From Moraxella caprae DSM 19149 (GTDB lineage: Bacteria > Pseudomonadota > Gammaproteobacteria > Pseudomonadales > Moraxellaceae), in contig NZ_AUGF01000024.1 of NCBI RefSeq assembly GCF_000426885.1, positions 1-44,783 of the forward strand: a stretch of DNA of 44,783 nucleotides, in the 5' to 3' direction. The notes below the pieces were generated by a model. The model worked only from the letters and a program-made list of their open reading frames with translations. It made no database searches and was not told the origin of the DNA. Position 1 is the stretch's first letter, and every line of letters starts with the position of its first letter. The position numbers were made by a program, and so were the translations under genes. Positions 8,798 to 17,187 of the stretch are shown one piece after another.

Positions 8798-9916
8798 TCA
8801 CAGCCCCAGTTTGCGACGCAGACGTGACAAGAAACCGATTTTCTCTTGTTGTTCGGCGGTTTTTGGTTCAGGTTTTGGTTCAGGCTCGCTCACAGGTGCA
8901 GACGCTGTGACTGTCACTGGTACCACGGTCGATGTCTGCATGATGGTCGCATTCACGTTTTGGTAGTTATCATCCATCAAATGCTGAGAAAGCAGTAGCG
9001 AGACAATCACTTTTTGAACGATAGGACGACCCAGTCCCGTGCGTGCCATAATCTCATCTACCGTGCGTGCTGTATCTTCTAAGGCAACCATTGTCCGCAA
9101 GATAATGCGTCTGTCGGCATTATTATCAGGCTTTGCCCATGAACGAAGCTGATAGCGGGCATTGCCATCGATGAGTGGTAATAACTTCTCAGCATTCGCC
9201 CATGCCATCTGATACAGCCACTGATTCATGTCGAGGGCTTGCTTAGGCTCGCCTGCCACACCGCCATACACACGCAGTCGCCATGTCGTCACGTCTGCCA
9301 CTTTGGCACTTTTTAGCCATACCAGCTGGCGCGCTCCATCAATAACAGCCAACACCTCTCCATCTTGAATCAGCTCAAATAAGGACTTAGGACGAGCGTG
9401 CAACGTCTTAATCAAGTCTATCACGTCATCTAACTTTGATGTGGTAGACTGTGGCGATTGCGCTGTGTGAGCAGTTTGGGCTGACTGGCTGGTTTGATTC
9501 TCCTGATTGGTTTGGGTGCTTGTTTTGTCAGGCTCACCAGACGTGCTTGATTTTTGATAAGGCAGACCCTTTAATACATCCACTTTTTCATGAAGCCAGT
9601 CATTTAAGGCATTGATTTGTTTTAGGGGCAATACCAGTGAGTCGCCAGCGATACCACCATCACCTGTCAGGTTGCGACTGACGTATAAGATGGGTGTGCG
9701 TGGGTGCAATTCTATTAGTTTTTGCACGCTGGTAGAATTTTTAAAATCTTCATTAATGACATACAAATCAACCTCACCCATCTGAGCGGACACCCAATCC
9801 AAATCTACGTCCAAACGCAATAGGACACGCAGATATCCTTTAAAAGTAATTTGGTCAGCAGGGCTAACACCAACCATGGCAATACGCATGGCTTTTTTGC
9901 TATCAGTACTCGTCAT
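8798..9916 (-). CDS. Pseudo-receiver / winged-helix-like protein of the GTPase module
   Basis: The 372-aa product has three parts. Residues 9-115 alternate strands and helices like a receiver domain (RIAMVGV, DLYVINEDF, PILYVSR, LVLPLK), but the clustered acidic residues are absent, so it is a pseudo-receiver at best. A Gln/Ser/Thr-rich linker covers about 120-160. A second globular part ends in a helix-turn-helix-like segment (about 290-325, TVDEIMARTGLGRPIVQK) that resembles the C-terminal helical region of DUF742 (CvnC) proteins. A PEPKPEPK spacer then leads to a basic amphipathic tail (IGFLSRLRRKLGL), a possible membrane-binding helix. GAGAG precedes the ATG by six bases. It is the first gene of the cluster. 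The function is not established; a scaffold or effector of the GTPase is the inference. Confidence 0.75.
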   Translation of the reverse strand: MTSTDSKKAMRIAMVGVSPADQITFKGYLRVLLRLDVDLDWVSAQMGEVDLYVINEDFKNSTSVQKLIELHPRTPILYVSRNLTGDGGIAGDSLVLPLKQINALNDWLHEKVDVLKGLPYQKSSTSGEPDKTSTQTNQENQTSQSAQTAHTAQSPQSTTSKLDDVIDLIKTLHARPKSLFELIQDGEVLAVIDGARQLVWLKSAKVADVTTWRLRVYGGVAGEPKQALDMNQWLYQMAWANAEKLLPLIDGNARYQLRSWAKPDNNADRRIILRTMVALEDTARTVDEIMARTGLGRPIVQKVIVSLLLSQHLMDDNYQNVNATIMQTSTVVPVTVTASAPVSEPEPKPEPKTAEQQEKIGFLSRLRRKLGL

Positions 9917-10596
9917 GATTTACTCTCAACCAAAGCAATTGCTTGGAGATTATTGGTCTAAATTGTCTAACGCCATTATCCTGATATTTTTTGATAAAGA
10001 AAATATCTGCTTAATTTTATAAGCAACCCGATACACCATAAATCAATGTTTGATTTATGTTTTTCTTTTATCCCAATATCACATTTAATTAATACGACCA
10101 TCAGTGATAATTGTTGATTTTAAATAACTTTTAAAAATTCGGTCAGAAAATTTTAAAATTTAATAAAATACCATTATCCAATATCGTGTTAAAAAATTTG
10201 GTATGGCAGTTAGAATGAGTGCTTTATTTTCATCCAAAATGAAATCGCTTCATGATGCCAATAAAAGTAATTATTGATAATTCATAAAAATTTATCAAAT
10301 ACCAACTTGTTATTAACAAATATTGATAAAACTTAATTTTAATCAATAGTTTACAAAATTGGGCACATTCAGCGGTTATTTTGGCATGAGACCACACCAA
10401 AACATTCATTTTAAATAAACAATTAAAGATAAATCAGCAAATTTAGGTTATTAATTTGCTGATTCTATTTTATAACATAATTTGGTCTACGGCTATACCA
10501 AACAGTAAAAATATTTTACCATTGAGCAATATTTTTATATCCATAAAAATATTGTGGATATAAATTAAGCATGTTTTGTGTATTATTTGGGCAAAT
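9917..10596. other. 680-bp AT-rich intergenic gap with two strong hairpins
   Basis: There is no credible coding frame on either strand. Two perfect 12-bp stems are visible: 10432-10464 (AATCAGCAAATT with a 9-base loop) and 10527-10554 (CAATATTTTTAT with a 4-base loop). The left end must carry the promoter of the signalling cluster. The rest could hold a small RNA or a decayed gene, but nothing in the sequence proves it. Confidence 0.6.
10432..10464. terminator. Perfect hairpin, possible terminator
   Basis: AATCAGCAAATT and AATTTGCTGATT form a 12-bp stem with loop TAGGTTATT. The plus-strand side is followed by CTATTTTATAA and the minus side by a moderately T-rich run. No gene ends next to it on the plus strand; on the minus strand the DUF4230 gene ends 133 bp before it, so it could be that gene's terminator. 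Confidence 0.5.
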
Positions 10597-11274
10597 TCAC
10601 ACCCTACACGCCCCCACATCGCCATTGACCACCACAGTCGCCCCTGTCAAGACAAATAAACCCTTGATTTGTTCGGTGGCGTTATCGGTGGCGAGGGTCA
10701 TGATGTCGCCTTGACACGCTTTTTTTAGCACTTCGGCTTTGGCGGAGATTTGGGCTTGATTTAAAATCTCAGGGTCATTATCCACCACGCCAAACAGCCC
10801 TGTTTTCCAGTCATAGACCTGTATGTCATCAAGGAACACCTCAAACACCTGCGATGGCGGGAGCGTTACCGTGATGTTGGCGTGCGGGGCAACTTTTGGG
10901 TCGGTCTGGGGATCAAAGGTAACTTGCACGTTGTCCGCCGTGATTTTACCCAAATCCACGCCTGCCAAAACCCGCCCACGAGCAACAAACAGCCCCTTTT
11001 GCTCGTCCTGCCATAGCTTGTACCAATTGCCTTCTTTTTGGGCGGTAATGACCGTGTCCACGCCAAAGGCAACGGTATTTAGGCGAGCCATTTTTTGGAT
11101 TTCGGTGACAACACCGTCTCGGCTAATGGCGGATACGGCAGGCTCTTCGGTCAATTTTAACGTCCAAAAAACCGCCAAAAACACAATCATCGCCATGACT
11201 GACACGATACAAAATAAGGTGAATTTATTGGCTTTTTTTACTTTGGGGGTAGTAGGTGGGGTGGATGTGGTCAT
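10597..11274 (-). CDS. DUF4230 family membrane-anchored protein
   Basis: The 225-aa protein has a short polar N-terminus (TTSTPPTTPKVKKANK), one transmembrane helix (about 20-42, FTLFCIVSVMAMIVFLAVFW) and a periplasmic-type domain typical of DUF4230. The domain shows AISRDGVVTEIQKMARLNTV, GRVLAGVDLGKI and the VTLPPSQVFEVFLDD strand pair. It ends in a helical segment (AEVLKKAC...ATEQIKGLF). The start at 11274 is preferred over 11316 because AAGGAG sits just before it. The gene is divergent from proS. No function is known for the family. It resembles other single-pass anchored proteins and has no catalytic motif that I can see. Confidence 0.8.
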   Translation of the reverse strand: MTTSTPPTTPKVKKANKFTLFCIVSVMAMIVFLAVFWTLKLTEEPAVSAISRDGVVTEIQKMARLNTVAFGVDTVITAQKEGNWYKLWQDEQKGLFVARGRVLAGVDLGKITADNVQVTFDPQTDPKVAPHANITVTLPPSQVFEVFLDDIQVYDWKTGLFGVVDNDPEILNQAQISAKAEVLKKACQGDIMTLATDNATEQIKGLFVLTGATVVVNGDVGACRV

Positions 11275-11389
11275 AACTCTCCTTTTGAAAATGCAAATTG
11301 ACGTAAAACAACTCATTTAATACCATAATAGGGACAATTTTAGCATTTATCAAAAAAATTACTTGCACTGTTACCAAAGTTTACTTTAA

Positions 11390-11395
11390 TATAAT
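11390..11395 (+). promoter_or_regulatory. Candidate -10 element for proS
   Basis: A perfect TATAAT lies 41 bases before the proS start. No good -35 hexamer is found at 16-18 bp spacing, so the call rests on the -10 alone. Confidence 0.45.
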
Positions 11396-11436
11396 ACGTT
11401 TTTACCAAATTTAAAATCAAACTTGCCGAGAATCTT

Positions 11437-13164
11437 ATGAAAGCCAGTCAATTTACCCTAGCCACCCTTCGCAACACCCCAAGCGATGCCGACATCATCT
11501 CCGCCCAGCTTATGATAAAAGCAGGTCTGATTCGCAAACTTGCCTCAGGCTTGTATGTGTGGATGCCAACGGGCTTACGTGTGCTAAAACGAGTGGAAAA
11601 AATCGTCCGTGAAGAAATGGAGCGTATCGATGCCCAAGAGTTGCTCATGCCTGTCACCCAACCTGCCGAACTATGGCAAGAGTCGGGACGTTGGGAAGAC
11701 TATGGGGCGGAATTGCTTCGCTTTAAAGACCGTCATAGCCGTGATTTTGTACTAGGGCCTACGCACGAAGAAGTCATCACCGACATCGCTCGGAGTGAGC
11801 TAAAAAGCTACAAACAGCTCCCTGCCACGTATTATCAAATCCAAACCAAATTCCGTGATGAGATTCGCCCACGTTTTGGGGTGATGAGAGCTCGTGAATT
11901 CACCATGAAAGATGCGTATTCTTTTCATATCGACAAAGACAGCCTTGCCAAGACTTATCAAGACTTTTATGAAGCGTACAGTCGTATCTTTACCCGTTTG
12001 GGGCTTGATTTTAGAGCGGTGCAAGCGGACACGGGGTCTATTGGCGGATTTGCCAGTCATGAATTTCATGTATTAGCCGACAGTGGAGAAGACGACATTG
12101 CATTTAGCAGTGAATCCGACTACTCGGCGAACGTGGAGCTTGCTGAAGCGGTCTGCCACGACACACGCCAGCCCCCAAGTGAGCCACGCACGGACGTGGA
12201 TACGCCAAATATGCCAACCTGTGAAGAAGTGGCGGAGCATTTGGGCATGGACTTGACACGCACGGTAAAAACGCTCATCGTCAAAGGCTCGTACTCGGAA
12301 TATACGCCTGATATGCCAAAACTTGTCGCCCTTGTCTTGCGTGGCGACCACACCCTAAACGAGCTAAAAGCCGAGAAGTTGCCCCAAATCAAAGCACCGT
12401 TAGAAATGGCAAGCGAAGATGAGATGAAAGAAGCTGGTCTCGTTAAGGGCTATATCAGTGTGGACTTGGCAAAATATGACATACCTGTCATCGCTGACAG
12501 AAGTGCATCCGTCATGGCGGATTTTGTGAGTGGGGCGAACATCGCCGATAAGCACACAAAAGGCATGAACTGGGAGCGTGATGCGGTCTATGCAGATGTT
12601 GCCGACATTCGCAACGTGGTAGACGGCGACCCAAGCCCAGACGGTAAAGGCGTACTACAAATCAAGCGTGGCATTGAAGTCGGACACATCTTTCAATTGG
12701 GCGATAAATATTCGCACGCCCTAAATTGTACAGTGCTAGGTAAAGAAGGCAAGCCTGTTACGCTGATGATGGGCTGTTATGGCATTGGGGTTAGCCGTAT
12801 CATCTCAGCAAGCCTAGAACAAAACCATGATGATAAGGGCTGTTTGTGGGTGGACACGCCAGACCCTGTCGATAATATCGCCCCTTTCTATGTGGCGGTC
12901 GTCCCCATGAAATCCAAAGACGGCTCAGCAGAAGCCAAAGCGGACGAGCTGTATAGCACCCTAAAAGCCAAAGGCGTAAACGTCCTATTAGACGACAGAG
13001 ACGAGCGAGCGGGCGTGAAATTTGCTGATTTGGAGCTTATCGGTATCCCTCATCGTATCGTGGTGTCCGAGCGTAACTTGGCAGAGGGCAAATACGAATA
13101 CGCCAAGCGTGGGTGTGATGATAAAGAGCTGTTGGGGCTTGATGAAGTGCTTGCAAAATTCTAA
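11437..13164 (+). CDS. proS: Prolyl-tRNA synthetase (bacterial type with editing insertion)
   Basis: The 575-aa class II synthetase charges tRNA-Pro and is close to the 572 aa of the E. coli protein. The class II core starts with [22 protein letters not shown]. Motif 2 is the [21 protein letters not shown] region, and motif 3 is [13 protein letters not shown] near residue 445. The INS editing domain occupies roughly residues 225-405 between motifs 2 and 3. The C-terminal anticodon-binding domain includes [25 protein letters not shown]. It is transcribed alone, divergently from the DUF4230 gene, and ends in a hairpin terminator. Confidence 0.98.
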   Translation: MKASQFTLATLRNTPSDADIISAQLMIKAGLIRKLASGLYVWMPTGLRVLKRVEKIVREEMERIDAQELLMPVTQPAELWQESGRWEDYGAELLRFKDRHSRDFVLGPTHEEVITDIARSELKSYKQLPATYYQIQTKFRDEIRPRFGVMRAREFTMKDAYSFHIDKDSLAKTYQDFYEAYSRIFTRLGLDFRAVQADTGSIGGFASHEFHVLADSGEDDIAFSSESDYSANVELAEAVCHDTRQPPSEPRTDVDTPNMPTCEEVAEHLGMDLTRTVKTLIVKGSYSEYTPDMPKLVALVLRGDHTLNELKAEKLPQIKAPLEMASEDEMKEAGLVKGYISVDLAKYDIPVIADRSASVMADFVSGANIADKHTKGMNWERDAVYADVADIRNVVDGDPSPDGKGVLQIKRGIEVGHIFQLGDKYSHALNCTVLGKEGKPVTLMMGCYGIGVSRIISASLEQNHDDKGCLWVDTPDPVDNIAPFYVAVVPMKSKDGSAEAKADELYSTLKAKGVNVLLDDRDERAGVKFADLELIGIPHRIVVSERNLAEGKYEYAKRGCDDKELLGLDEVLAKF

Positions 13165-13183
13165 TACTTGCTTTAACTTTTAA

Positions 13184-13216
13184 AAAGGCAGACCATGCGG
13201 TTTGTCTTTTTTTCAT
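13184..13216 (+). terminator. Intrinsic terminator of proS
   Basis: GGCAGACC and GGTTTGTC pair around ATGC, with one or two G-T pairs, and a run of seven T follows. It lies about 20 bases after the proS stop. Confidence 0.8.
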
Positions 13217-13290
13217 TCATGTTCATCCATAACAGCTCTTGATTTTTTAAATCACTTTGCGTAAGATAAAGTTTTTTATCAGGAGACATC

Positions 13291-15438
13291 ATGGAACGCC
13301 GTCAATTTTTACAATTAGGAATCGGTAGCTTGTTTGCCCTAAGCCTACCCAAGTTTGGCATGGCACACCCCCTACCCCTAGATTTGCCCACCACTTTACA
13401 AGACAACCCCCTACTGCATTTTGACGGCTTGCCGAGCTTTGGGGCGGTTGAGATTTCGCACATCACGCCTGCCATTGACTTTTTATTAAAACACAACAAA
13501 GACGTGGTCAAGCGTGTCTGCGCCCAAAAAAGTATCACATGGGATAACTTCTACACCCCGATAGAAGACGCCCAAAATAAACTAGACCGTGTGTGGGGCG
13601 TGGTCGCTCACTTGCATTCGGTCAAAAACTCAGATGCCCTGCGAGCGGTATATCAGGACATCACCAAAAGTACAAGCGACTATGAGTCGTGGTTTGGCAT
13701 GTATCGCCCTTTATATGAAGGCTTTAAAAAACTTGCCAAAAGCGATGCGTTTAAAACCTACACCCAAGCCCAACAAAAAGCGATAAACGATGCCTTGCTG
13801 GATTTTAAACTCTCGGGCGTGGCATTAACAGGCGACAAAGCCGAACGTTATACCCAAGTGGTCGCTCGTTTATCCGAACTATCCACCCAATTTAGCAACA
13901 ACGTACTAGATGCCGACATGGGCTGGGAGCTTGTTATTGATGACAAAGCCAAGCTGTCAGGGCTTAGCGACATCGCCCTACAAAAAGCAGAGCAATCCGC
14001 CAAATCCAAAGACAAAACAGGCTACCGTTTTGGGCTGGACGTGCCAAGCTATCTGGCAATCACCACCTACGCCGATGACAGAGAGCTACGCAAACAAATG
14101 TACGAAGCCTATCGCACTCGTGCGTCCGACAAAGGTCAAAATGCCGGCAAATGGGACAACACCCCTATTATCAACGAACTCATTGATTTGCGGTTGGAGC
14201 TTGCCCAGCTACTCGGCTACAAAAACTACGCCCAATACGTGCTTGCCAAACGCATGGCAAAAGACACCGATGAAGTATTGGGCTTTTTAAAAGATTTGCT
14301 TGCCAAAACTCGCCCCACCGCCAAAAAACAAATGCAGGATTTGCAAAAATACGGACGTGATATTGGCGTGCTAGGTCAAGATGATAAGATTGAGCCGTGG
14401 GATTTTGCCTATTTGTCCGAAAAGCAAAAGCAAGCACTCTATGACATTGACAAAGAAGCCTTACGGGTGTATTTCCCTGTGGATAAAGTGTTAAACGGCA
14501 TGTTTGAAGTAACTCGCCGTCTGTTTGGCGTGGACGTGCGTGAAAAAACAGGCGTATCCTTACCCCACCCCGACACTCGCTTTTTTGAGCTGTATCAAGA
14601 CGGCAAACACATCGCATCATTTTATCTGGATTTATTTGCTCGTGAAAACAAGCGTGGCGGTGCGTGGCATAGCACAGCGATTGGGCATTTTAAAAAATCC
14701 ACTGGCGACACCCAAAAACCTGTCTCCATGCTCGTGTGCAACTTTGGCGGAGCAACCGGCGACAAACCCGCCTTACTACTACATAGCGAAGTAGAAACGC
14801 TGTTTCATGAGTTCGGGCATGGCTTACATCATATGCTCACGCAGGTAGACGTGCTTGCCCTGTCGGGTACTCGTGTGCCAAGAGATGCGGTAGAGTTCCC
14901 AAGCCAAATGCTAGAAAACTGGACATGGGATAAAGACGTGCTTGCCCTTATCTCGGCTCATTATGAGACAGGCGAACCTATTGCCATGGACATGGTTCAA
15001 AAAATGCAAACCGCCAAAAACTACCTATCGGCAACTTCTATCGTCCGCCAGTTAGAGTACGCCCTATTTGATTTTCGTTTGCACGTTGAACATAAACAAG
15101 GCGACAAAAAAACACTTTCTCGCCTGCGTGATGATATTCGCCAAAACGTCTCGGTACTGGGCGAACCTGACTGGGTGCGTATGGCTCACAGCTTTAACCA
15201 TATTTTTTCAGGCGGTTATTCGGCAGGGTATTATAGCTATCTGTGGTCGGAAGTGTTGGCAAGCGATGCCTTTACTCGCTTTGAGAATGAAGGGCTGTTT
15301 AACCAACAAACAGGGCAGGATTTTATCAATGCCATTTTGTCTCAAGGCGGTGCTGATGAGCCGATGAGATTGTTTGAGCGGTTTATGGGTCGCAAACCCA
15401 AAAACGATGCTTTGTTAAAGGCTCGTGGGATTGCTTGA
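13291..15438 (+). CDS. M3-family oligopeptidase (OpdA/Dcp-like) with Tat-like signal
   Basis: The 715-aa zinc metallopeptidase carries the M3 catalytic motif HEFGHGLHH, with HExGH at residues 506-510. The usual C-terminal block is SFNHIFSGGYSAGYYSYLWSEVLASDAF. The fold matches oligopeptidase A (about 680 aa). The N-terminus is unusual: ERRQFLQLGIGSLFALSLP has a twin arginine, a hydrophobic stretch and an AHP cleavage-like site, as in a Tat signal peptide. OpdA in E. coli is cytoplasmic, so this enzyme is probably exported folded to the periplasm to degrade short peptides. An AGGAG ribosome-binding site precedes the ATG. The gene is monocistronic, with terminators on both sides. The Tat call is an inference from sequence alone. 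Confidence 0.9.
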   Translation: MERRQFLQLGIGSLFALSLPKFGMAHPLPLDLPTTLQDNPLLHFDGLPSFGAVEISHITPAIDFLLKHNKDVVKRVCAQKSITWDNFYTPIEDAQNKLDRVWGVVAHLHSVKNSDALRAVYQDITKSTSDYESWFGMYRPLYEGFKKLAKSDAFKTYTQAQQKAINDALLDFKLSGVALTGDKAERYTQVVARLSELSTQFSNNVLDADMGWELVIDDKAKLSGLSDIALQKAEQSAKSKDKTGYRFGLDVPSYLAITTYADDRELRKQMYEAYRTRASDKGQNAGKWDNTPIINELIDLRLELAQLLGYKNYAQYVLAKRMAKDTDEVLGFLKDLLAKTRPTAKKQMQDLQKYGRDIGVLGQDDKIEPWDFAYLSEKQKQALYDIDKEALRVYFPVDKVLNGMFEVTRRLFGVDVREKTGVSLPHPDTRFFELYQDGKHIASFYLDLFARENKRGGAWHSTAIGHFKKSTGDTQKPVSMLVCNFGGATGDKPALLLHSEVETLFHEFGHGLHHMLTQVDVLALSGTRVPRDAVEFPSQMLENWTWDKDVLALISAHYETGEPIAMDMVQKMQTAKNYLSATSIVRQLEYALFDFRLHVEHKQGDKKTLSRLRDDIRQNVSVLGEPDWVRMAHSFNHIFSGGYSAGYYSYLWSEVLASDAFTRFENEGLFNQQTGQDFINAILSQGGADEPMRLFERFMGRKPKNDALLKARGIA

Positions 15439-15447
15439 TTACATGAG

Positions 15448-15475
15448 TAAACCCTGTGATTGCAGGGTTTATTTG
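15448..15475 (+). terminator. Intrinsic terminator of the M3 peptidase gene
   Basis: TAAACCCTG and CAGGGTTTA pair around a six-base loop, with a T-rich tail. It is only 10 bases past the stop. It may also serve queF on the other strand. Confidence 0.8.
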
Positions 15476-15483
15476 TATTTATG

Positions 15484-16341
15484 CTATTGACGAATTAGCC
15501 GTTTAATTTGCCCTTTATCCGTATTAAATACCCGCACAGGGTTAATGTCAATTCCACCACGTCTGGTATAATTCGCCAGCACCTTTAAAGAGACTGGCTT
15601 AAAATACGTCATCATGTCGGCAAATATTCGCTCTACGCATTGCTCATGAAAGCCATTGTGCTGTCTAAATGACAAGATGTATTTTAAAAACTCGCCAAAA
15701 TCCAAATCGTATTCGCTCGTCATCTCAATTTGCACCACCCCCCAGTCAGGCTGATTGGTAACAGGGCAATTTGAACGCAAAAGATTGCTATAAAATTGAT
15801 AAGTTGCCAGTTCGCCTTTTTTGGCATTTTTTAAAAATTTGCTATCAATATCATCGCTTAAAATAATCTCATCAGATAAATGATTTAAGACATCATCAAT
15901 ACAAATGCCGATTGGTTTTGCAATGGTTAATTCATCGCTATCTAATCCGATAATCTCCACGCCCACATCAGCACCCACACAGATAGATAAATCTTTTTGC
16001 AAAGTGGTTTTTAATTCATCAATACTGCTAAATTTAGTAAAGTTTAGACTATTAAGATAGAGTTTTAAGGATTTGGATTCTACGATATTTGGCGAATTGG
16101 CAGGAATGGTAAAACGAGCCATTGCCACTTGTGAAATGCCAATCGGATTTAGCCATGACAATTCAAAGGCTTGCCAAATATCCACGCCATTTTTTAATTC
16201 ATCATGGTAATCATTAAAATCAAATCCCACGTCTTTTAAAATCTCATCTCGTCCGATTTGCCGAGAAATGGGATATAAAATGGTGGGGTCATAGGTTTTT
16301 GAATAAGTGGTGCTTTCGCCCAATACGCCGTGAATACTCAT
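15484..16341 (-). CDS. queF: NADPH-dependent 7-cyano-7-deazaguanine reductase
   Basis: The 285-aa product reduces preQ0 to preQ1 in queuosine biosynthesis. It is the long two-domain (YqcD-like) form; E. coli QueF has 282 aa. The QueF motif is ESKSLKLYLNS, which binds NADPH. The catalytic cysteine is in LLRSNCPVTNQPDWG, and a substrate-binding glutamate is in GFHEQCVERIF. The ATG at 16341 (MSIHGVLGES) is used instead of one 42 bases upstream, because homologous enzymes start there and AAAGG lies in front of it. A family C repeat lies just upstream, between queF and the ABC permease gene. No preQ1 riboswitch is visible. Confidence 0.96.
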   Translation of the reverse strand: MSIHGVLGESTTYSKTYDPTILYPISRQIGRDEILKDVGFDFNDYHDELKNGVDIWQAFELSWLNPIGISQVAMARFTIPANSPNIVESKSLKLYLNSLNFTKFSSIDELKTTLQKDLSICVGADVGVEIIGLDSDELTIAKPIGICIDDVLNHLSDEIILSDDIDSKFLKNAKKGELATYQFYSNLLRSNCPVTNQPDWGVVQIEMTSEYDLDFGEFLKYILSFRQHNGFHEQCVERIFADMMTYFKPVSLKVLANYTRRGGIDINPVRVFNTDKGQIKRLIRQ

Positions 16342-16364
16342 TTGTGTTTGCCTTTTGATTTTAT

Positions 16365-16390
16365 TGGGCGAATTGCAGTTCACCCCTACA
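16365..16390. repeat. REP-like palindrome, family C copy 1
   Basis: GGGCGAATTGCAGTTCACCCCTACA is an imperfect palindrome centred on TTGCA. It matches the sequences at 18218-18285 and 37529-37555. All three lie between genes. Confidence 0.6.
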
Positions 16391-16416
16391 TCGTTAAATT
16401 TGAATTTAATATTAAA

Positions 16417-17187
16417 TTAAGAAAGCCGAATTCTTTTACCGTCTTTTAATATTTTATATGCCACGCCATAAAACACCGCACAAAATATCAAAATCGCCAA
16501 TAACGAATAACCGACATTCACATCAGAATGCCCCAATATGCCATAGCGAAAAGCATTGACCATATAAACAATGGGATTTAGTAGGGATAAATTTTGCCAA
16601 AATGGTGATAAATTTTCCAACGAATAAAATACCCCACCCAAATAAGTCAAAGGCGTTAAAATAAAACTTGGCACAATAGAAATATCATCAAACGAGCGAG
16701 CAAATACCGCATTGATAAATCCGCCCAATGAAAATAATACGGACGTGCCAATAATGGTAATCAGCATGATTGGCAAACTACTAATGCTTAATTGAGTAAA
16801 AAATAACGCCACAATGCTGACAATTAACGCAATGGCAAGCCCACGAAATACGCCACCACCCACATAACCCAATAATATGGCGTGCTTGGATATGGGCGAG
16901 ACCAGCATTTCATCAATACTGCCATGAAATTTGGTGCTAAAAAATGATGAAACGACATTAGAATAGCTGTTGGTAATGACCGACATCATAATCAAACCCG
17001 GCACGATAAACTGCATATAGCTCACCCCACCCATTTCTCCGACACGAGAGCCAATCATTTGCCCAAATATCACAAAATACAGCGTCATGGTAATAACAGG
17101 CGGTAATAAGGTTTGGGGCCAAATACGAACAATGCGTTTAATTTCTTTAAATAATAGGGTGTTAAAGGCGGTTAATTGATTATTCAT
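16417..17187 (-). CDS. yadH: ABC-2 type exporter permease (YadH-like)
   Basis: The 256-aa inner-membrane protein has six predicted helices. The N-terminal cytoplasmic helix is KEIKRIVRIWPQTLLPPV, and the ABC-2 signature region is LTYLGGVFYSLENLSPFWQNL. The first part, NQLTAFNTLLFKEIKRIVRIW, matches the YadH subfamily. The ATG at 17187 is preferred over 17199, because GGGG lies six bases in front and the protein then starts like YadH. It overlaps the stop of the ATPase gene by 8 bases, so the two are translationally coupled. The substrate is unknown; the family is sometimes linked to drug or lipid export. Confidence 0.93.
   Translation of the reverse strand: MNNQLTAFNTLLFKEIKRIVRIWPQTLLPPVITMTLYFVIFGQMIGSRVGEMGGVSYMQFIVPGLIMMSVITNSYSNVVSSFFSTKFHGSIDEMLVSPISKHAILLGYVGGGVFRGLAIALIVSIVALFFTQLSISSLPIMLITIIGTSVLFSLGGFINAVFARSFDDISIVPSFILTPLTYLGGVFYSLENLSPFWQNLSLLNPIVYMVNAFRYGILGHSDVNVGYSLLAILIFCAVFYGVAYKILKDGKRIRLS

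Noticed and set aside
8780-8800. Solo family D end (TTAGGACGTGTCATC)
   Set aside because: Only a few bases match and the rest is the end of the coding sequence, so a chance match is more likely.
16342-16416. preQ1 riboswitch before queF
   Set aside because: No C-rich hairpin and A-rich tail pattern is visible; the gap contains only the REP-like palindrome.
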